Under the pieces are notes generated by a model. It made no database searches. It was not told the origin of the DNA and was given only the letters and a program-made list of their open reading frames with translations. From the NCBI RefSeq assembly GCF_900100115.1, contig NZ_FNKL01000001.1, positions 62,001 through 126,000 on the forward strand: 64,000 bases of DNA, written 5' to 3'. The stretch's first letter is position 1. Every line of letters begins with the position of its first letter. Below, piece after piece: positions 1 to 9,552 of this stretch. Source of the DNA: Chryseobacterium soldanellicola (GTDB lineage Bacteria > Bacteroidota > Bacteroidia > Flavobacteriales > Weeksellaceae). Both the position numbers and the translations under genes were made by a program.

Positions 1-295
1 CTGCATCAGGCATATAATCATCAGAATCGATGCATGTAAACAATTCAGTATCAATATAATCCAGCGCTAATATCTGAGCTGCCAGCTTCCCTTTATTTTT
101 CTGATAATGATATTGTATTTCTATCTTTCCTTCATCAATCCATTTTGCAACCTGGGCAGAAGTATTATCGCCTGAGCCATCATCCACAATGATCCATTTA
201 AAATCCGGATTGCTCTGGCTGCACAAAGAGTCGTAAAGCCTTTTGAGAGTTTTTTCTCTGTTAAAGGTTGGGGTAAAAATGGTAATTGCCTTCAT
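1..295 (-). CDS. Family 2 glycosyltransferase, N-terminal part (cut by window edge)
   Basis: The reading frame opens with ATG at 295 and runs off the left edge, giving the first 98 residues. It starts with a typical GT-A strand (MKAITIFTPTFNRE), then a nucleotide-binding DDGS at residues 38-41 and the metal-binding DSDD at 90-93, as in GT2 enzymes. GT2 proteins move a sugar from a nucleotide or polyprenyl donor to a growing saccharide at the inner face of the membrane. Its ATG shares one base with the TAA stop of the upstream GT4 gene (TAATG), which points to translational coupling in the polysaccharide operon. Sugar specificity cannot be read from this fragment. Confidence 0.88.
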   Translation of the reverse strand, partial: MKAITIFTPTFNREKTLKRLYDSLCSQSNPDFKWIIVDDGSGDNTSAQVAKWIDEGKIEIQYHYQKNKGKLAAQILALDYIDTELFTCIDSDDYMPDA

Positions 296-1458
296 TACTG
301 ACCCAGTTTTTTAAATATTTTATCAAACTCTTCAACTTGATTTTTTTTACCGTAATTATTGACAATCAACGACTTTCCGTTGTTTGCAATGAATTGGTAT
401 AACTTTCTGTCATGATAAAGCTTATGGACATACTCGTAATAATCATCTACATTATTATGAGTCGTGATATAGCCCGTGAAGTTGTGTAAAATGTAATCGG
501 TCACGCCACCCACAGGATTGGCGATAACGGGCATTTCAAAAGCCAGGGCTTCCATGATAACACGCGGTAAGCCTTCAGTATCAGACGGATGTATTAAAAT
601 ATCGCTGTTTTTAAAAATGCTGTAAGGATCTTTTTGATTCAGAAGAATCTCTACATTATCTTCAAGCTTAGCCTGAATAATTTCACTTCGGATCTTTTTC
701 AAAAAATTCTCTGAAACAGGCGTATCATAAACGGCACCCATTAAGATCATTTTGAAATTAATATTATTGTCTTTTAATCTTTTTGCCAGGGAAATTGACA
801 CATCCTGTCCTTTTGCCGGTAAAAAGCCTCCGCAATGTAAAATGACCATAGGATCATTCTCCTCACGTTTTTTTTTTCCGTTTCTGTATTGTTCAACTTT
901 TGTTAAATCAATGGCATTCGGTACTACAAAAATCTTTTCCAAAGGCGCTAAACCTCCTGTATAAATCGCCTGTCTTGTAGATTGAGATACTCCGATAAAA
1001 TAATCAGAATTATATTTAAACATTAATTTTTTAAGAAAACCGATAGAATTATACGCGAACCATCCTCTTGCAAAATAGGCTATCTTATAATCCTTCCCTT
1101 TTCTTAAGATAGAATTGGTTTTAATATTATTAACAATTACTACGTCGGGTTTAAAGGTCTTCTGAAAACTTTTAAACTCCTTTTTCAGCCTAAACCAGTC
1201 TGATAAAAACAAGGTGATATTTACAAATATCTTGACCGGATTTTTGGAGCTGAAAATCGCAATCGGGGTATCATTCTTTTTTAATATCCTGATTGAGATA
1301 CCATTAGCTTTTACATCATCGACAAATTCGCTGCAATTACCCCAGAAATCTACGATAACCGAATTATGTCCCTCATCATTTAATCTTTTAGCCAATTCTA
1401 TGGTACTCTTACGTGCACCTCCATGAATTTGAACGGCTTCAAGGAAAATTATATTCAT
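295..1458 (-). CDS. Family 4 glycosyltransferase of the capsule/EPS locus
   Basis: A 387-residue GT-B glycosyltransferase. The N-terminal domain has the glycine-rich HGGARKS loop at 12-18. The C-terminal domain holds the donor-binding E-x7-E motif of GT4 at E295 and E303 (EGLPRVIMEAL), followed by PVGG. It probably adds one sugar of the repeat unit on the lipid carrier at the cytoplasmic face. It is coupled to the GT2 gene downstream by a TAATG overlap, but separated from the ATP-grasp gene upstream by 360 AT-rich bases, so these two glycosyltransferases may have their own promoter. Donor and acceptor are unknown. Confidence 0.9.
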   Translation of the reverse strand: MNIIFLEAVQIHGGARKSTIELAKRLNDEGHNSVIVDFWGNCSEFVDDVKANGISIRILKKNDTPIAIFSSKNPVKIFVNITLFLSDWFRLKKEFKSFQKTFKPDVVIVNNIKTNSILRKGKDYKIAYFARGWFAYNSIGFLKKLMFKYNSDYFIGVSQSTRQAIYTGGLAPLEKIFVVPNAIDLTKVEQYRNGKKKREENDPMVILHCGGFLPAKGQDVSISLAKRLKDNNINFKMILMGAVYDTPVSENFLKKIRSEIIQAKLEDNVEILLNQKDPYSIFKNSDILIHPSDTEGLPRVIMEALAFEMPVIANPVGGVTDYILHNFTGYITTHNNVDDYYEYVHKLYHDRKLYQFIANNGKSLIVNNYGKKNQVEEFDKIFKKLGQ

Positions 1459-1818
1459 TTTTTATATCACTTTCATTATTTATTATTGTCATAAGATAAA
1501 AATCGGTTATAGTTTTTTTAAGCTGACATGAATCAATAATTACAATTATTTAAAGGATATGAATCCTGAAAATGCTGTTATATTTTTATTAATGAAGATG
1601 ATTTTTTTTCAGATCTGTGTGTTCAGATATCTATAGTAATGAAATAAAATTATTCCGAAAAAAACACAATTATATTAACATATTGCAATATAATTATATT
1701 TTATATTCATATATTTCTATATTTAAATCAAATATACAAAAAAAATAATAAATCACATCTTATAGAATAAATTTTAAGGCTGGATATCCGTAACACACTG
1801 ATACTTATCAGACAAACA
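1459..1818. other. 360-bp AT-rich gap inside the polysaccharide locus
   Basis: No open frame of note on either strand and no clear hairpin. On the minus strand an exact -7 type box (TATATTTG, 1736 down to 1729) lies about 270 nt before the GT4 start, but no TTTG is seen at the proper distance upstream. It may be a weak promoter with a long untranslated leader, or a scar of gene loss in a fast-changing locus. Nothing more can be supported. Confidence 0.4.
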
Positions 1819-2856
1819 TTAATATGTTAACGAAAATTCATTTAAGAAGCTTTCTATAATCTCAAATTCAAGATTAACCCTGGCTTCGTTCCAATTTAAA
1901 TCTGTATCGTAAAAACCTACACACTGATCATACACATAAGGCTGAAAACCGTAGCTGATCTCCACCACCAGCGGCTGGTCTTCGGCATTAAATATAAAAT
2001 CATATGCCACGCAAAACATATTGAGCTTCCTAGCTGCTTTAAAGGCTATATTTACTGCTTCAAGGTTGAATTTTCCGGGCACAAACTCAAGCATTCCGCT
2101 GCCCGAAGCCCTGAAATCATTATCTCTTGTATTTCTCTTCAGATAAAAGCACTTATTTCCGATAACGATAAGCCTTATATCATACGTAAGATCAGGAATA
2201 AACTCCTGAAAATAGACGTAATTTCTCTGTTTTGGGAAGACTTTGTACTGTTTATCCACAAAAATGCCTTTAAAACCCCATTTTATCACTCTCAGAAAAT
2301 TGTGTGCGGTTTTCTGTCTCCGGAATCTTTCGATGGTGTCTGTAAAAACCGTCCATGAATCGAAAGCATCAAACCCACTTCCAAAAGCCTTTTTTACAAG
2401 CTTTCTTGCCTGTTCTTTTGTCTTTACAAGCTTTACATTGATCGATCCTGCGCCTCCTTTTAATTTAAAAACTTTCGGGAACGACGTATTTTCTATATAT
2501 TTTTCCGCTTCTTTCTGATGATAAAAAACATCTGCTTTTACCAACGGGATATCGAGCGCTTCCAAAAGGTATTTCTGCGCCACCTTATCATCAAAATGCC
2601 AATATGCATCTTCATTAGGAAAGGTTTTTATACCGATCTGATTGACAGATCTGAACAAGGTTTTTGCATGCAGCATATCTTCAAAATAATTCTGATTGAA
2701 ATGCCACATAAAATGCGTTACCTTATTTTCTTTTATCTGCTTAATAATATCATTATCAAAAGCATTTAATATCACATAAGGCATTTTTTTCTGTTCCAGA
2801 TATTCAATCCAGCGGTCAGAAAAACTTCCTTTACGATGATGTATTCCTATCTTCAT
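1819..2856 (-). CDS. ATP-grasp domain protein in polysaccharide locus
   Basis: A 345-residue protein with the layout of an ATP-grasp ligase. The N-terminal part (1-90) resembles a preATP-grasp domain. KLKGGAGSIN at 131-140 fits the mobile ATP-binding loop, QEFI at 217-220 the strand contacting adenine, and Y285-D286 plus VVEIS at 297-301 the metal-binding strands. In RimK and D-Ala-D-Ala ligase relatives the last motif is usually E-x-N; here it is E299-I-S301. The family forms amide or ester bonds through acyl phosphates. In this setting it might attach an amino acid to a sugar acid of the capsule, but that is inference. It follows the acyltransferase gene by 4 bp, so it belongs to the operon. 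Confidence 0.75.
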   Translation of the reverse strand: MKIGIHHRKGSFSDRWIEYLEQKKMPYVILNAFDNDIIKQIKENKVTHFMWHFNQNYFEDMLHAKTLFRSVNQIGIKTFPNEDAYWHFDDKVAQKYLLEALDIPLVKADVFYHQKEAEKYIENTSFPKVFKLKGGAGSINVKLVKTKEQARKLVKKAFGSGFDAFDSWTVFTDTIERFRRQKTAHNFLRVIKWGFKGIFVDKQYKVFPKQRNYVYFQEFIPDLTYDIRLIVIGNKCFYLKRNTRDNDFRASGSGMLEFVPGKFNLEAVNIAFKAARKLNMFCVAYDFIFNAEDQPLVVEISYGFQPYVYDQCVGFYDTDLNWNEARVNLEFEIIESFLNEFSLTY

Positions 2857-2860
2857 TTTC

Positions 2861-3442
2861 TTAATATTGTTTAATCACTTTAAATGCGTCTGTCCCGTAG
2901 ATGCTTTTCGCGGGAACTTCGCCTTTAACCACGCTTCCTGCCATTATTACAGCGCCTTCTCTGATAATCGTTCCTGCCAGGATCATCACATTTGACCCGA
3001 TCCAGACGTTGTCTTCAATGATAATCGGTCTTCCTTCATCAGCGATGCTCAACCGGTCAATCGGATTATTCATAGCCAAAATATGCCCATTGGAATCTAT
3101 GATATTTGTATTGGCTGCAATCAGACAATTGTTCCCAATTTCAATTCTTTTTACGGCATGAATACAGGTACCGTGGATCCTGCAGTTTTCTCCAATAATT
3201 ATCTCAGCTTGGGGTCTGTCTGCCAACAACTTACAAGGCGAGTGCATATTGATGTGATATTTCCTTTTTGAGGAATTGATCAACGTTTTTTTTCCTATTG
3301 TTATTTTGGCATCCTTATGCTTAAAAATCACAGGTATCCCTTTAAAATAGACTGTTCCTGAAAAATTAATTCCTTTTAATTTTTCATAATAGATACTTAA
3401 GAATAGGTTAACAGCCTTATTATAAATTTTGTTTATTATCAT
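2861..3442 (-). CDS. Hexapeptide-repeat acyltransferase (WbbJ/LbetaH type)
   Basis: A 193-residue left-handed beta-helix acyltransferase. Isoleucine/valine-rich hexapeptide turns run from about 80 to 172 (IIIGENCRIHG, IEIGNNCLIAA, IEDNVWIGSN). DSNGH at 116-120 supplies the likely catalytic His120. Such enzymes O-acetylate or N-acetylate sugars using acetyl-CoA, here most likely the capsule repeat unit. The start overlaps the end of the flippase gene by 23 bp, and the next gene follows after 4 bp, consistent with one transcript. Confidence 0.88.
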   Translation of the reverse strand: MIINKIYNKAVNLFLSIYYEKLKGINFSGTVYFKGIPVIFKHKDAKITIGKKTLINSSKRKYHINMHSPCKLLADRPQAEIIIGENCRIHGTCIHAVKRIEIGNNCLIAANTNIIDSNGHILAMNNPIDRLSIADEGRPIIIEDNVWIGSNVMILAGTIIREGAVIMAGSVVKGEVPAKSIYGTDAFKVIKQY

Positions 3443-4670
3443 TTTTCAGCCATTTAAAAAAGAGGTTAAAACCGATCAGACATCTTACCAGGCTCAGGCT
3501 TATGGCAGACCCGAAAATGGTAAAATATTTTATCATTGGAATCGTAATAAAGAAGCCCAATAATGAAAATATTAATGTATTTTTCATTACCAATTTATCT
3601 TGTCGGTTCACAATAAAATAATTGAGCCCGAAAATATTATAAAGTGTGTAACCGAATAATCCTGCCGATAATATCAATAATATCCAAAAGGCATTATCAT
3701 AGCTTACATTCAAATACCAGAAGATTAATTTATTGAAAACCAGCACCCCTAAAATCATAACACTTATCGTAATCAGCATCATTTTTTTATACCACTGGAA
3801 TGCATCTTTTCTGCGATTCAAGAAAGGAAAAAATACACGGGAAAGAATTTCAATTAAGGTTACGATCAGATTTACAACCGTTAAAATAGCCTGATAAATA
3901 CCTACCAATTTGGCTGTTCCTAAAATTCCCAGCACGAAAGTACTTGTATTGTTATATAAAGTCGGCACAAACTGATTGATGAAAATCGGAGAATTAACTT
4001 TAATAGATTTAACAATTGTTTTATAGGGCAGTAAAATAAATTTCAGCTTATATTTTTTCACCAATACATACTGTCCCACTAAACCGGCCCCAATATATCC
4101 GGCGCTCTGCAAAAGTGGGTAAATCCAGAAATCACTTTCTTTTTTAATGAAAATAAAAACACATAAGGTGAAAAAAAGTTTAATTCCTAAATTTAAATAC
4201 GTGATATAACGCATTTTTTCAATGCCCTGAAAAAACCATTCAGGAAATAAGACGTAGCCCAATAAAAGCAAGCTTGTATAGAAATAAATTTCTTTATTTT
4301 CCCAAAAAGGCGGATAGAAAAACACCGCTATTGCAATTAACAGCCAGGAAAGTAATAAAAACAGGGTTTTAATGGTTAAAACTTTACTGTAGATAATATT
4401 CAGCTTTTTCGGGCTGTCTCTGTTGAGTGCCACATCACGGGTCGCTGTGATTCTAAAGCTAAAATCAGTGAGTGCTGTAAAATAGGCGATCAACGATGCC
4501 GAAAAAACGATAACTCCATATTTTTCAAACCCGATTACCCTTAAAATATAAGGCAGAGAGATCAATGGCAGCAACATTCCTATCAGCTGCAATGCAGATA
4601 ATGAAACGAAGTTTTCCAGCAACGCTTTTTTATCTTTGGTATTAAAAATCTTCTTTATTCTGTTGATCAT
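3420..4670 (-). CDS. wzx: Wzx-type polysaccharide flippase
   Basis: A 416-residue integral membrane protein of the MATE/PST flippase superfamily with about 12 hydrophobic segments. The N terminus (LENFVSLSALQLIGMLLPLISLPYILR) has the pattern typical of RfbX/Wzx proteins, followed by GFEKYGVIVFSAS. It should move undecaprenyl-linked repeat units across the inner membrane for the polymerase encoded just upstream in the operon. Its ATG shares one base with the stop of the beta-helix gene (TAATG) and its end overlaps the acyltransferase gene, so translation of the three is likely coupled. Confidence 0.92.
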   Translation of the reverse strand: MINRIKKIFNTKDKKALLENFVSLSALQLIGMLLPLISLPYILRVIGFEKYGVIVFSASLIAYFTALTDFSFRITATRDVALNRDSPKKLNIIYSKVLTIKTLFLLLSWLLIAIAVFFYPPFWENKEIYFYTSLLLLGYVLFPEWFFQGIEKMRYITYLNLGIKLFFTLCVFIFIKKESDFWIYPLLQSAGYIGAGLVGQYVLVKKYKLKFILLPYKTIVKSIKVNSPIFINQFVPTLYNNTSTFVLGILGTAKLVGIYQAILTVVNLIVTLIEILSRVFFPFLNRRKDAFQWYKKMMLITISVMILGVLVFNKLIFWYLNVSYDNAFWILLILSAGLFGYTLYNIFGLNYFIVNRQDKLVMKNTLIFSLLGFFITIPMIKYFTIFGSAISLSLVRCLIGFNLFFKWLKNDNKQNL

Positions 4671-5770
4671 TATTTCAAAGTGATTGTTTCATCATTATTT
4701 TTAAACTTTTGATCATATCCATTTGCATTTTTTGAAGACGTACCACTTATTTTCTGTAGGTCAATATTCACATTTACCTGATGCGGAGCCCCTTTAAATG
4801 ATCTGAATTTTGCCGTTGCGTTATTTTGTGAAGAAAAATTACTTACACTTATATTTCCGTTTAGCTGAGGAAAACCCTGACTAAGCTTGTCTCTGGTAAC
4901 AGCCATTCCGAAGCCTATTTTAGAACCGCTGTCCTTAAAATTGTTAATTGCAATTGAAATCGCTTTTTGTTGTTTACCCACCATATTTCCGGGTGAAATG
5001 ATGATTCCGTAGTTTCCGTTATTTTGGGTTTCTATGTTATTGAGCTTAACGTTTTTTACATCGTACGCATTGCTGTCCGGCTCGATATCAATTCCCGCCT
5101 GAGGATTGGTTCCTGATGTATTGGCAATGTAAGCGTTTTCTACAACCAGATTGGTGACACCTCCGATGGTCAATCCGTTTCTGCGGTTGTCTTTTAAAAT
5201 TATATTTTTAAGCGTTATATCTGAAGAATTGATATTGTTTCTGCCACCGATGCAAATCCCGTCTCCCCACGTACTTTCGATGGAAGACCCTGTGATATTG
5301 ATGTTTGTGGAGGACAATATGTAAATTCCCATTCCCCATTCTCCTTTCGTTGACAGGTGCTTGTGCTTGTCTCCGATCAGACTTGGATAATAAATATCGA
5401 CATTCTGAATACCAAACAGATTAAGAATACCGTTACGGTCCTTAGCATTCGGTTTCATAATCAATTTTGAATTTTTCTGAAAAAGAATTTTCTGATTTGA
5501 TTTTAATGTTAATCCGTTTTCATTAACCAAAACCGGGAAATCCGGCATGATAATCGTTGAATTTTCATTGATTCCTTTCTGAATAAATTCAGTATAATCT
5601 TTATCTCCTTTGTTCGAATATCCTTTCGGCAGATATGTCGTAAGATCTTTTGCTGTTTGAAAATATCCGCTTTTTACAGTTGAATAGCCCGAAAAACGGT
5701 CTTTAACATAATATTGACTACTTCCCAAAAAATATATCAATACAAACAATAACAATATTACATTTTTCAT
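4670..5770 (-). CDS. Secreted right-handed beta-helix protein in capsule locus
   Basis: A 366-residue protein with an N-terminal signal peptide (hydrophobic 3-17, likely cut near GSSQ). From about residue 100 the chain is made of short strand repeats rich in Asn, Ile and Gly (NINITGSSIES, NINSSDITLKNIILKDN, NNIETQNNGNYG), the pattern of parallel beta-helix proteins such as pectate lyases and Pel-type epimerases. It probably acts on the exported polysaccharide in the periplasm or outside as a lyase, hydrolase or binding protein. No catalytic set is recognisable by eye. It overlaps the polymerase gene by 4 bp (ATGA) and the flippase gene by 1 bp. Confidence 0.8.
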   Translation of the reverse strand: MKNVILLLFVLIYFLGSSQYYVKDRFSGYSTVKSGYFQTAKDLTTYLPKGYSNKGDKDYTEFIQKGINENSTIIMPDFPVLVNENGLTLKSNQKILFQKNSKLIMKPNAKDRNGILNLFGIQNVDIYYPSLIGDKHKHLSTKGEWGMGIYILSSTNINITGSSIESTWGDGICIGGRNNINSSDITLKNIILKDNRRNGLTIGGVTNLVVENAYIANTSGTNPQAGIDIEPDSNAYDVKNVKLNNIETQNNGNYGIIISPGNMVGKQQKAISIAINNFKDSGSKIGFGMAVTRDKLSQGFPQLNGNISVSNFSSQNNATAKFRSFKGAPHQVNVNIDLQKISGTSSKNANGYDQKFKNNDETITLK

Positions 5771-7149
5771 TTTGCTGAATTTAATTTATTAATCATCATA
5801 AAGAATGGTATAAATACAACCAGGTTGATAAACAGTGTCGCAGAAAGGGAACCAATATTAATCATCATTGAAGTTGCGCAGCCAAATGCCAGAATAACGT
5901 ATAAAAAAAACAGCACCGGTGACTGTGTAGAATATGCTTTTTCTTCAAATTTAAAAGCTAAAATACTCAGGATAAATATATAGATGTAAAAGAAATATAT
6001 CGAAAAATGATAAAGCCCCGCTACAGAAACCGGCACAATCTGATCTCTCGAACGTCCGGCTCCGTAAATCTGATTATTGAATTTAATGTTGGTCTTATAA
6101 TTATCATTTGAAAATTTAGATAAAACAGGAATATTTTGCGTGATGTCAGAAATAAAATAATAATACTGATCAAAAACACTTACCTGATTCCTTTTATAAG
6201 AATCATAACCGATCGCATAATTGCCCACTCCGCCGAAATAAGCATTTAAATCATGCAGGCTGAAGAAACCTCCTACATCGGCTTTTTTTGTATTTCCGGA
6301 AAACTTGGCCACTGAAGCCAGCAATAAAATCAATCCAAAGAAAACAGAGGTATACGTAATCACTTTTCTCTTATAAGAAGGATAAAAGTAAATTAATAAA
6401 AGCACCAAAGGAAAAGTAGCATATACAATACTGAACCGGCTGATCCCGATAATAATCGTAGCATTGATTAACACGACAAGCACAGACAGCATAAGCTTTG
6501 TGCTTTGCTTTAGCTTAAATGAATTGATGACCGAAAAGATAAAAACAACAATATATGCCCTCATCACAGGAAACATAATGCTCACGATGGGCGAAATGGT
6601 TTCCAGATCACCAGAGACTTTAAGCTTTAAATACTTTGAAATATCCCAAACAAAGCTCAGTTTCTGCAAAAAGCTTGTGTTTGACACAATAATCAATATA
6701 AAAAGGAAAAATAATCCTGTATTAATGGTATTTAACCTTAAAAAATTTAACTTCCTTGCTTTGGCATTTATCTCTTTTGAATACATGCATATATGATATG
6801 CAATTAATATAAATACCAGCTCGATAAGCATCATCGAAACCGCATAAGGTTCATTAAGTGTCATGCTCCCGAACCTGAGCTCATCACCTGCTAAAAAAAG
6901 GCACGGAATAACAATATACCGTATCATCTGCTGCACTGTAATGATCCAGAAGATAAAATACGATTTAAGCTTTACGAAAATATCTGAAATAAATAAGGCA
7001 AAAAAGCCCAATCCTACCGGCAAAAAATAAACATCTGAATATGAAGTATTCGCCACCTTTCCATAGATCACAAAACCTATGAAAAAGAACAAAAAGCTTA
7101 TCATGAATAAAGCTAATTTTGGTGACAATTTATTTACTTCCATACTCAA
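5767..7149 (-). CDS. wzy: Wzy-type O-antigen/capsule polymerase
   Basis: A 460-residue membrane protein with 11 or more hydrophobic segments and one longer periplasmic loop at about 285-375 (KFSGNTKKAD onward), the topology of Wzy oligosaccharide repeat-unit polymerases. Sequence conservation in this family is low, so the call rests on topology, size and position between the sugar-nucleotide genes and the flippase. It should join lipid-linked repeats into chains at the periplasmic face, with length set by Wzc. It overlaps the beta-helix gene by 4 bp. Confidence 0.82.
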   Translation of the reverse strand: MSMEVNKLSPKLALFMISFLFFFIGFVIYGKVANTSYSDVYFLPVGLGFFALFISDIFVKLKSYFIFWIITVQQMIRYIVIPCLFLAGDELRFGSMTLNEPYAVSMMLIELVFILIAYHICMYSKEINAKARKLNFLRLNTINTGLFFLFILIIVSNTSFLQKLSFVWDISKYLKLKVSGDLETISPIVSIMFPVMRAYIVVFIFSVINSFKLKQSTKLMLSVLVVLINATIIIGISRFSIVYATFPLVLLLIYFYPSYKRKVITYTSVFFGLILLLASVAKFSGNTKKADVGGFFSLHDLNAYFGGVGNYAIGYDSYKRNQVSVFDQYYYFISDITQNIPVLSKFSNDNYKTNIKFNNQIYGAGRSRDQIVPVSVAGLYHFSIYFFYIYIFILSILAFKFEEKAYSTQSPVLFFLYVILAFGCATSMMINIGSLSATLFINLVVFIPFFMMINKLNSAK

Positions 7150-7266
7150 TAGATACTTTCCTCCTAGCTAAAATATTTATTATTGTATTAATTTTACATG
7201 TGAATGAATGCTGTAAAAACCAAGAAAAAAGTAAATTTTACTTCTTTCTCAGCTTTATCTTTTTTA

Positions 7267-8559
7267 TTATAATCTGGAATCACATTCTTCCAAAACTCCT
7301 TTTACATCATAAATTACCCCGCCTTCCTTGAGGTTATGATTAAGATCTATATTCATGAATTCGTTGTGCGCAACAGTCAGAATAATTGCATCAAACTTCT
7401 CATCCGGAATCTCATTCACGACCGTAAGACCGTATTCATGCTGTACCTCTGCAGGATCAGCCCAAGGGTCAAAAGTCGTTACCTGTAAAGCATAGTCCTC
7501 AAGCCCGTGAATTACATCTACTGCTTTTGTATTGCGTACATCCGGGCAATTTTCTTTGAATGTTATTCCGAGATTTAAAACTTTAGCATCATTAATGGTA
7601 AGCTTCTTTTTGATCATCGTTTTCACTAATTGAGAAGCCACGTACTGCCCCATCGAATCGTTCAGACGGCGTCCTGCCAATATAATTTCCGGATGATAAC
7701 CGTTTTCCTGAGCTTTTTGTGCCAGATAATAAGGATCGACCCCGATACAGTGACCGCCTACCAATCCCGGTTTGAACGGTAAAAAGTTCCATTTTGTGCC
7801 TGCTGCTTTTAATACGGCGTGGGTGTCAATTTCCAGAAGATTGAAAATTTTCGCCAATTCATTAACAAAGGCAATATTGATATCTCTCTGTGAGTTCTCA
7901 ATGACTTTGGCAGCTTCTGCGATCTTGATTGTCGGCGCCAGGTGAGTTCCGGCAACAATTACAGATTTATATAAAGAATCTACAATTTCTCCGATTTCGG
8001 GCGTTGAGCCGGACGTAACTTTTAAAATTTTCTCAACGGTATGCTCTTTATCTCCGGGATTAATACGCTCTGGAGAATATCCTGCAAAGAAATCTTCGTT
8101 AAATTTCATCCCCGAAACCTTTTCCAAAACGGGAATGCATTCTTCCTCAGTAGCACCGGGATATACGGTAGATTCGTAAATTACAATATCTCCTTCAGAT
8201 AAGACCTTGCCCACCGTTTCCGAAGCTTTATACAAAGGCGTCAGATCAGGGCGGTTGTGCTTATCAACCGGAGTCGGAACCGTAATAATGTAAATGTTTG
8301 CATCCTTAATATCATTGATATCATGAGAGCAGTACAACCCATTTTTACCGGCTTGATTAAAAGGGTTTTCCTGTGTTAACACAGTTTCCAGCACGTCTTT
8401 TTCGACTTCCAGAGTACTGTCATTCCCTGTATTGAGTTCCTCAATCCTGTTTTGATTGATATCGAAACCTACAACCGGATACCGGGTTGCAAATAATCTC
8501 CCCAAAGGCAGACCTACGTATCCTAATCCGATAACGGCAATCTTAAATTGTTTTTCCAC
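7267..8559 (-). CDS. UDP-sugar 6-dehydrogenase (TviB/WbpO type)
   Basis: A 430-residue NAD-dependent nucleotide-sugar dehydrogenase. It has an N-terminal Rossmann motif [10 protein letters not shown] at 11-20 and the catalytic Cys271 in [13 protein letters not shown]. The third domain, typical of the UDP-glucose/GDP-mannose dehydrogenase family, has the [15 protein letters not shown] stretch. It converts a UDP-hexose to a uronic acid by double oxidation. It resembles TviB/WbpO enzymes acting on UDP-GalNAc or UDP-GlcNAc. With the adjacent epimerase this gives a plausible UDP-GalNAcA supply. The 22-bp gap to the epimerase gene supports one operon. Confidence 0.92.
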   Translation of the reverse strand: MEKQFKIAVIGLGYVGLPLGRLFATRYPVVGFDINQNRIEELNTGNDSTLEVEKDVLETVLTQENPFNQAGKNGLYCSHDINDIKDANIYIITVPTPVDKHNRPDLTPLYKASETVGKVLSEGDIVIYESTVYPGATEEECIPVLEKVSGMKFNEDFFAGYSPERINPGDKEHTVEKILKVTSGSTPEIGEIVDSLYKSVIVAGTHLAPTIKIAEAAKVIENSQRDINIAFVNELAKIFNLLEIDTHAVLKAAGTKWNFLPFKPGLVGGHCIGVDPYYLAQKAQENGYHPEIILAGRRLNDSMGQYVASQLVKTMIKKKLTINDAKVLNLGITFKENCPDVRNTKAVDVIHGLEDYALQVTTFDPWADPAEVQHEYGLTVVNEIPDEKFDAIILTVAHNEFMNIDLNHNLKEGGVIYDVKGVLEECDSRL

Positions 8560-8581
8560 AAAGATTCGATTTAAAAATGTT

Positions 8582-9550
8582 TTATTTTAAATTTTCCCAA
8601 TACCAGCTGATGGCTTCCTGTAAGCCTTTTTCTATAGTATGGGTAGGTTGATATCCTAATAACTTTTCTGCTTTTTCAACTGAAGCCAGCGAGTGCGGTA
8701 TATCACCGACACGGTTCGGTCCATAAGTAGGCTCTATGCCGGCAATTTTTTCATCAAATTCGCTTAAATATTTTTTAAGGTATCCGATCAGATCATTCAA
8801 TGTTGTACGATCGCCGACTGCTGTATTGTATACTGTATTGATCGCTTCGGGATTTTCCGTTAACATCGCCAGCTCATTCATCTGAATAACATTGTCAATG
8901 TAAGTGAAATCACGCGAATAATCTCCTGTTCCATTAATTTTAGGAGATTCATGATTCATAAATTGTTTTATAAATAATGGGATCACGGCTGCATAAGCTC
9001 CGTTAGGGTCCTGTCTGCGCCCAAACACGTTGAAATATCTTAAACCGATACACTGCATTCCGTATGTTTTTGAGAATACATCAGCGTATAATTCATTGAC
9101 AAATTTGGTGATTGCATATGGTGACAATGGTTTTCCGATAACGTCCTCCACTTTAGGTAATGAGGCAGAATCCCCATAGGTTGATGAAGAAGCAGCATAT
9201 ACAAAACGTTTTACATTGGCATCACGCGCTGCGATAAGCATATTTAAAAACCCTGAAACATTAACATCATTGCTTGTTATAGGATTTTTAATAGACCTCG
9301 GAACAGATCCCAAAGCTGCCTGATGCAATACATAATCTACATTTTCCACTGCTTTTTGACAGGCTTCCAAATCTCGTATATCTCCTTCAATTAACTTATA
9401 ATTCGGGTTTTGAAGAAAAGGCTCGACATTATGACGGTGACCTGTTTCAAAATTATCCAAACAAATGACGTAATGGCCTTTATTCAGAAAATATTCCGTT
9501 AAGTTGGAACCTATAAATCCTGCTCCGCCTGTAATTAAAATTTTATGCAT
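8582..9550 (-). CDS. UDP-N-acetylglucosamine 4-epimerase (WbpP/TviC type, SDR)
   Basis: A 322-residue extended SDR. The NAD-binding GGAGFIG lies at 8-14, the SSST catalytic serines near 121-124, and Tyr145 with Lys149 in SPYAITK. The C-terminal half has [14 protein letters not shown] and [13 protein letters not shown], as in WbpP, which interconverts UDP-GlcNAc and UDP-GalNAc. It lies between the Wzc kinase gene (2 bp away) and the dehydrogenase gene, so the pair probably makes UDP-GalNAcA for the capsule. A UDP-Glc/Gal specificity cannot be excluded by eye. Confidence 0.9.
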   Translation of the reverse strand: MHKILITGGAGFIGSNLTEYFLNKGHYVICLDNFETGHRHNVEPFLQNPNYKLIEGDIRDLEACQKAVENVDYVLHQAALGSVPRSIKNPITSNDVNVSGFLNMLIAARDANVKRFVYAASSSTYGDSASLPKVEDVIGKPLSPYAITKFVNELYADVFSKTYGMQCIGLRYFNVFGRRQDPNGAYAAVIPLFIKQFMNHESPKINGTGDYSRDFTYIDNVIQMNELAMLTENPEAINTVYNTAVGDRTTLNDLIGYLKKYLSEFDEKIAGIEPTYGPNRVGDIPHSLASVEKAEKLLGYQPTHTIEKGLQEAISWYWENLK

Positions 9551-9552
9551 TT

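Noticed and set aside
7150..7266. Possible terminator between polymerase and dehydrogenase genes
   Set aside because: Only a short weak pairing (AAAGTAAA / TTTACTT) without a proper loop or T tail was seen.
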